Assembly (NCBI GenBank): GCA_023014335.1
Contig: JAECYW010000008.1
Location: forward strand, 558,001 to 622,000
From: Galerina marginata
Taxonomy: Eukaryota; Basidiomycota; Agaricomycetes; Agaricales; Galerinaceae
DNA: 64,000 nt
Reading direction: 5' to 3'
The translations under genes and the position numbers were made by a program. Positions 60,338-64,000 of this stretch are shown here, one piece after another (position 1 is the stretch's first letter; each line of letters starts with the position of its first letter). The notes beneath the pieces are model-generated. The model worked only from the letters and a program-made list of their open reading frames with translations. It searched no databases and was not told where the DNA came from.

Positions 60338-63300
60338 CTATTTCGAGGCGTTGGAGGGGTGCTCAGAAAACAACGAAATCTTCCGCGTTTCTACCATTCC
60401 CAAGAGCTGCGTCTGACTCGTCGCTACGTTGGCAGGGAGTATTTCATTTTTGTCGCATGCTGAATCCGCTTCTTCGCCAACACGATTGCGACCGCTGCTA
60501 GCTCCGCTGCCACTTGCGGTGGGTTTGGTGAGAGGAACGAAAACAGATATATCTAGCCTCTGCAGACCGTCGGGGATGGACTGATAACGTTGTATCCGCT
60601 TCGTCTTCATGCTCACGTTTTCTCGGGTAACATTACGCTTGTCATCCAGGGATTGAAACTCTTCGTATGGTTCTGGCCATATACCAGAATTGGCGAAGTA
60701 GTAGATCGCAAATCCAGCCCAATGGGGGCCAAATTCTTCGCAGAGTGCTACTTGACCCTTGATTTCGCATAACTGGAGGTATGCATTGAATTTATCAAAA
60801 ATGAGGATGATCGAGTTATGCTCGGATTTGGAAGTCGAAGTGAAATACGAGTGTGGGGATGAAAGCGACACCGCTGCCCGAATTTGCTATTGGAGAAGTT
60901 TGTTAGATTTTTAACGAGAGATACATAACATAAGACGGAGTGAAGAAGCAGCGAGGGAAAGGCTGACCTTCTTGAACAGTTCCCACTGCTTCTTCCCGTC
61001 CTCGCCGCCCAATGCCTCCCAAGTTAGCCCATACTCCGTCAAATCTCGCTCCATCAATGCGTCGCTGCATGGGCCAGCCGAGAGAAGATCAAAGAGCTTT
61101 ACCATTTTTATCTTGCTTGGAGTCGTCGTGTCTGTGTTCTCGCTGGACCTAGATGAAACCATTTTCGAAGGTCCTGGGTCGATCAATGTTTTCTCGGCTT
61201 TTCTATCATCCCTTACTTCGGCGTTCATCGTGTTCTTAGCACGAGACACAAATGGCATCGTCAACGCCTTCAACAAGCCGTTCAGCTTTTCCTTTTCAGG
61301 TGCAACGGTGTTAACCAGCGCAGGGACAAAGGTCGCCGAGGGGTTTCGTTGACCGTCGTAATTTTCTTCCTGTCGCCGTGTTAAAGATCTCTGAGTGTGT
61401 TCCTCAGCTGGAGTTCTCATGCGGCTCTGAACATGAGTCGCCACTGCCGGTACTGGCCCCAGCTCCGACGACGGTTGGTGACTGGTTCCTTGCAATGCGA
61501 TAAACTGAGTATGAAAGGACGATTGAATTGGTGCTGAGACTAAAGGGTGTGACGACATAGTGGCATAAGAACCCTGGCGTTCTATGTCTGAATCCACAAT
61601 TTCGAACGGTGGTGGTAGACATATTTTTGTGTCTGTGGAATGCGGTACATATGAATCTGGGAGCTTGTCAGGGTTTCCAGCTGTGAATCCCGTAATGCCT
61701 TCCTCTTTTCCCGGTCCACGAACACGAATTGGTTCGACTGGACCAGGGCCGCGTCCATTGCCATAAGGATGACTGGGCGGAGTAGGGAAACTTGGCCTAT
61801 ATTTTTCGCCCTCAACGCCGCTTCCCTTCTGCGGAATACCCTTTTCCGCGCGCGATTGCGCACCAGCGGCACCAACGCCGTCCCTCATCCAACCCCAGAT
61901 GCGCCTTTGCCACGCGCGGTCCATCATTTCGCCATATTTCCGCAGTGTCAATGCTATCAGGATAAAGTAGACGAGACCGAGAGTTAAGACGAGTGAGATG
62001 ACGATCCGCGGGACGAGGATTTGCGGTGAGGTTTCAGATAGGGTTGTGGTAGAGGACAACGTAGGAGAAGGAAACGGCGATGTACGCCAGACGAATGCCA
62101 TGACAGTGGTTATATAGAGTATCATGGACCTATCAACACAATTACTTGGTCGAGATTCAGCTTCACAGATGAGAACACGCACCACGCAAGCCACGTCGCC
62201 GGCATAGCTAAAAGAACCCAGATATTCCACCAGATGCCCGTTCTCGACTTTTGTGCTTCCTGTTAATCAGGAGGCGTGAATACCGTTTCTCTGAAGCTAA
62301 AAATAGATTGAGCTTACTTCTGCCCACTCAGCACCTTTATACGTCTTTCTCATCGTTCCGAATCGAATAATAAAGATACACCCATAAAGGAGACTCATAA
62401 GCGCGCATATCATAGAGAGCAAGGCTGAGTATCGTGTGACTGGGTCCGCGGCGGCGCCATCAAGTTGTAAAATGGTCAAAATAGCGCTATTTGGAAAGGC
62501 AGCAGTTGAGCTTCGCCTCAAAAAACGGACTCAGAAGTGGAGAGGAAACTCACGATAGCAATAAGACAGAAATGATATTCAGAGTTTTCCACTCTTTAAG
62601 CAACGAATCGATAAACGCTTGCCAGGTCTTCTGTAAATTCGCATATGCAGCACTGTCAGCAGGAGGTTCGAATTCAAAGGCCCAGGGAAGATTAGGATGG
62701 CTCATAGCCCTCCCGTTCCTGCCATTACCGGCCCAGTTATTCATTCCCATACCAGTTTCATACCCGACCTCAGCCTTCGCCCTCGCCGCATCCAATATCC
62801 CTTGCCGGATCATAGGCATACTCATCTCCGCCTCCTCGAATATTCGCGTCACTCTGGAGAAGTAGAGGTACGGTAAGCAGAGGAGCATGTATAAATATAT
62901 CTGGCGCGGGATGGTGTCGAGAAGGAAGGCGAGGATATACGCTTGAGTAGAGGGTACGGGTGTGGAGTTGTCCTGCGCAGTCGGAGGCTCGGTAGATTGT
63001 CGCCCAGATTGCGGTAGCATGGAAATATCAAGGTGGGAAGCCAATATGGGACCGCTATCGGACTGAGCAGGACGCTCGGCATGTTTGCTCAAGGTGGAAA
63101 TGGAACCGGGAGATCGAGATGACGAGGCAGTCGAGTGGGAGCCATTCTCAAGGGATGTTCGGTTACTTCGACGATTTCGACTTCGACCACGGCTACGACT
63201 ACGACAGCGACGAGAATTAATGGAAGGAGATCGAGAGGGGCTCCGCTGGATTGGGTGTTGGGAAGAGCTACCTTGTGGAGCCATTCGATAATCACGACGA

Positions 63301-64000
63301 GAGCTAGTACGGCGCACATGTTGTGGCTGAGACTGAGACCGAGCGTTAAGCAAAGAGGTGAAAAAATTCTGGAGAACCTCATGTTGGGTAGTCATCCCAT
63401 TCTGGTGTGAGGAGGGTGCTGGGGGCGGGATAACGGCTGGGGGTGGGATAACGACGGGTGGCGAAGCAAACGCGAACCGTGGATTTCGAAATGGGCCGTT
63501 CGAGGATGTAGTTCTCGAGAGCTGGGGTAGTGCCTGGGACGTATCTTGAATGGCATTATCTGGTATCTGTTGCGAAAGTTCTTGAATGATTGTCGGCTGC
63601 GGCACAGCGTAAGAGGCGGTGTCAAGTGGTCGAGTTAGAGGGGGTTCTGTAGGTGGTTGTTCGTTTGGACCTGGATTACTGTCCGCTGGGACGGCTGACA
63701 TCGGTACACCATGGATAATGGATGAGCTCCGGGTCGCTTGTTCCACCATGGATGGTCGGCGTTGGGGTGGAACCACGCCGGGTTGGCCACGAGGCGTCGG
63801 CAAAGCAGGTGATGCGTAATTACCATCTACTCTGCCTGTGGTTGGACGGTAATATGACGTGGGTACGTAGTCGTTATAATCGTGTAATTCTTGCGGATAC
63901 CGGATTGCTGTGGGTCGTGGCGCATATCGACTTGGGTCTTGTCGTCGAGAAGGAGGATGCGGATGCCCTTGACCTAGTGGACGGGCGTTTCCCAGGGAGT
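60338..64000 (-). CDS. Polytopic membrane protein (intact copy, 5' end beyond the window)
   Basis: Paralog of the membrane part of the gene at 46392-50904. The frame is open to the window edge (ends ...LHDYNDYVPTSYYRPTTGRV reading inward). An N-terminal Pro/Ser-rich region contains an Arg-Ser stretch (SRRCRSRSRGRSRNRR). The membrane core is TIPRQIYLYMLLCLPYLYFS, AILTILQLDGAAADPVTRY, MICALMSLLYGCIFIIRFG, a WNIWVLLAMPATWLAW helix, MILYITTVMAFVWRTSPFP and VISLVLTLGLVYFILIAL. The cytosolic tail ends with KMVKLFDLLSAGPCSDALME, DLTEYGLTWEALGGEDGKKQ and, past a GTCAGC-AATAG intron, IRAAVSLSSPHSYF through YLQLCEIKGQVALCEEFGPH to the stop at 60338. It has no NADAR domain. Function unknown. Confidence 0.7.

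Larger units (their letters stand above)
58400..61640. repeat. Segmental duplication unit 2 (beta-trefoil plus membrane gene)
   Basis: Counterpart of 52080-54340, same orientation, about 6.3 kb away. It holds the intact beta-trefoil copy 2 and the 3' half of the polytopic membrane gene, so it is the better-preserved unit. Confidence 0.75.

Overview
The window looks like basidiomycete DNA, most likely an agaric (Agaricomycetes). Genes are split by short GT-AG introns of about 50-75 bp. Several families typical of that class are present: DUF6533 membrane proteins, agaric-type BTB/POZ proteins, an F-box protein with leucine-rich-like repeats, a fungal Ctr copper transporter, a PTR2 peptide transporter, a CE16-type GDSL esterase and a tyrosinase C-terminal domain. 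No rRNA, tRNA, CRISPR array or bacterial-style operon was seen.

Layout. At 1.9-3.9 kb a single-pass membrane protein gene is interrupted by a hAT-type MITE. At 4.5-12.2 kb two BTB genes and a BTB relic flank a ferric/cupric reductase and a Ctr copper transporter on the same strand. At 12.6-13.9 kb lies a second single-pass membrane gene. At 14.5-21.7 kb a DUF6533 gene is tandemly duplicated around a degraded membrane-protein stretch. At 21.8-28.7 kb there are a dead copy of a polytopic membrane protein, a third single-pass membrane gene, an orphan tyrosinase C-terminal domain and an F-box gene. At 29.9-35.3 kb a PTR2 transporter gene carries a 2.9-kb DNA transposon in its first coding exon. 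At 35.3-39.1 kb there is an inverted-repeat element and no confident gene. At 39.1-45.6 kb come a sugar transporter, a gene starting like KRE6/SKN1 and a fourth single-pass membrane gene. At 46.4-50.9 kb a polytopic membrane protein appears spliced to a NADAR domain. At 51.2-64 kb a duplicated block holds two near-identical beta-trefoil genes, relics of the polytopic membrane gene and its intact copy, which runs off the window, with a GDSL esterase between.

Themes. The region is accessory and duplication-rich: four single-pass membrane paralogs, at least two polytopic membrane genes plus relics, two DUF6533 genes, two BTB genes and two beta-trefoil genes. Two transposon insertions are clean enough that the target-site duplication is readable and the interrupted host reading frame is continuous on either side. 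The copper/iron reductase plus Ctr pair is the one obvious functional neighbourhood (reductive copper uptake). The most unusual architecture is the membrane protein with a C-terminal NADAR domain. Exon boundaries are manual calls from splice motifs and paralog comparison and need RNA evidence.
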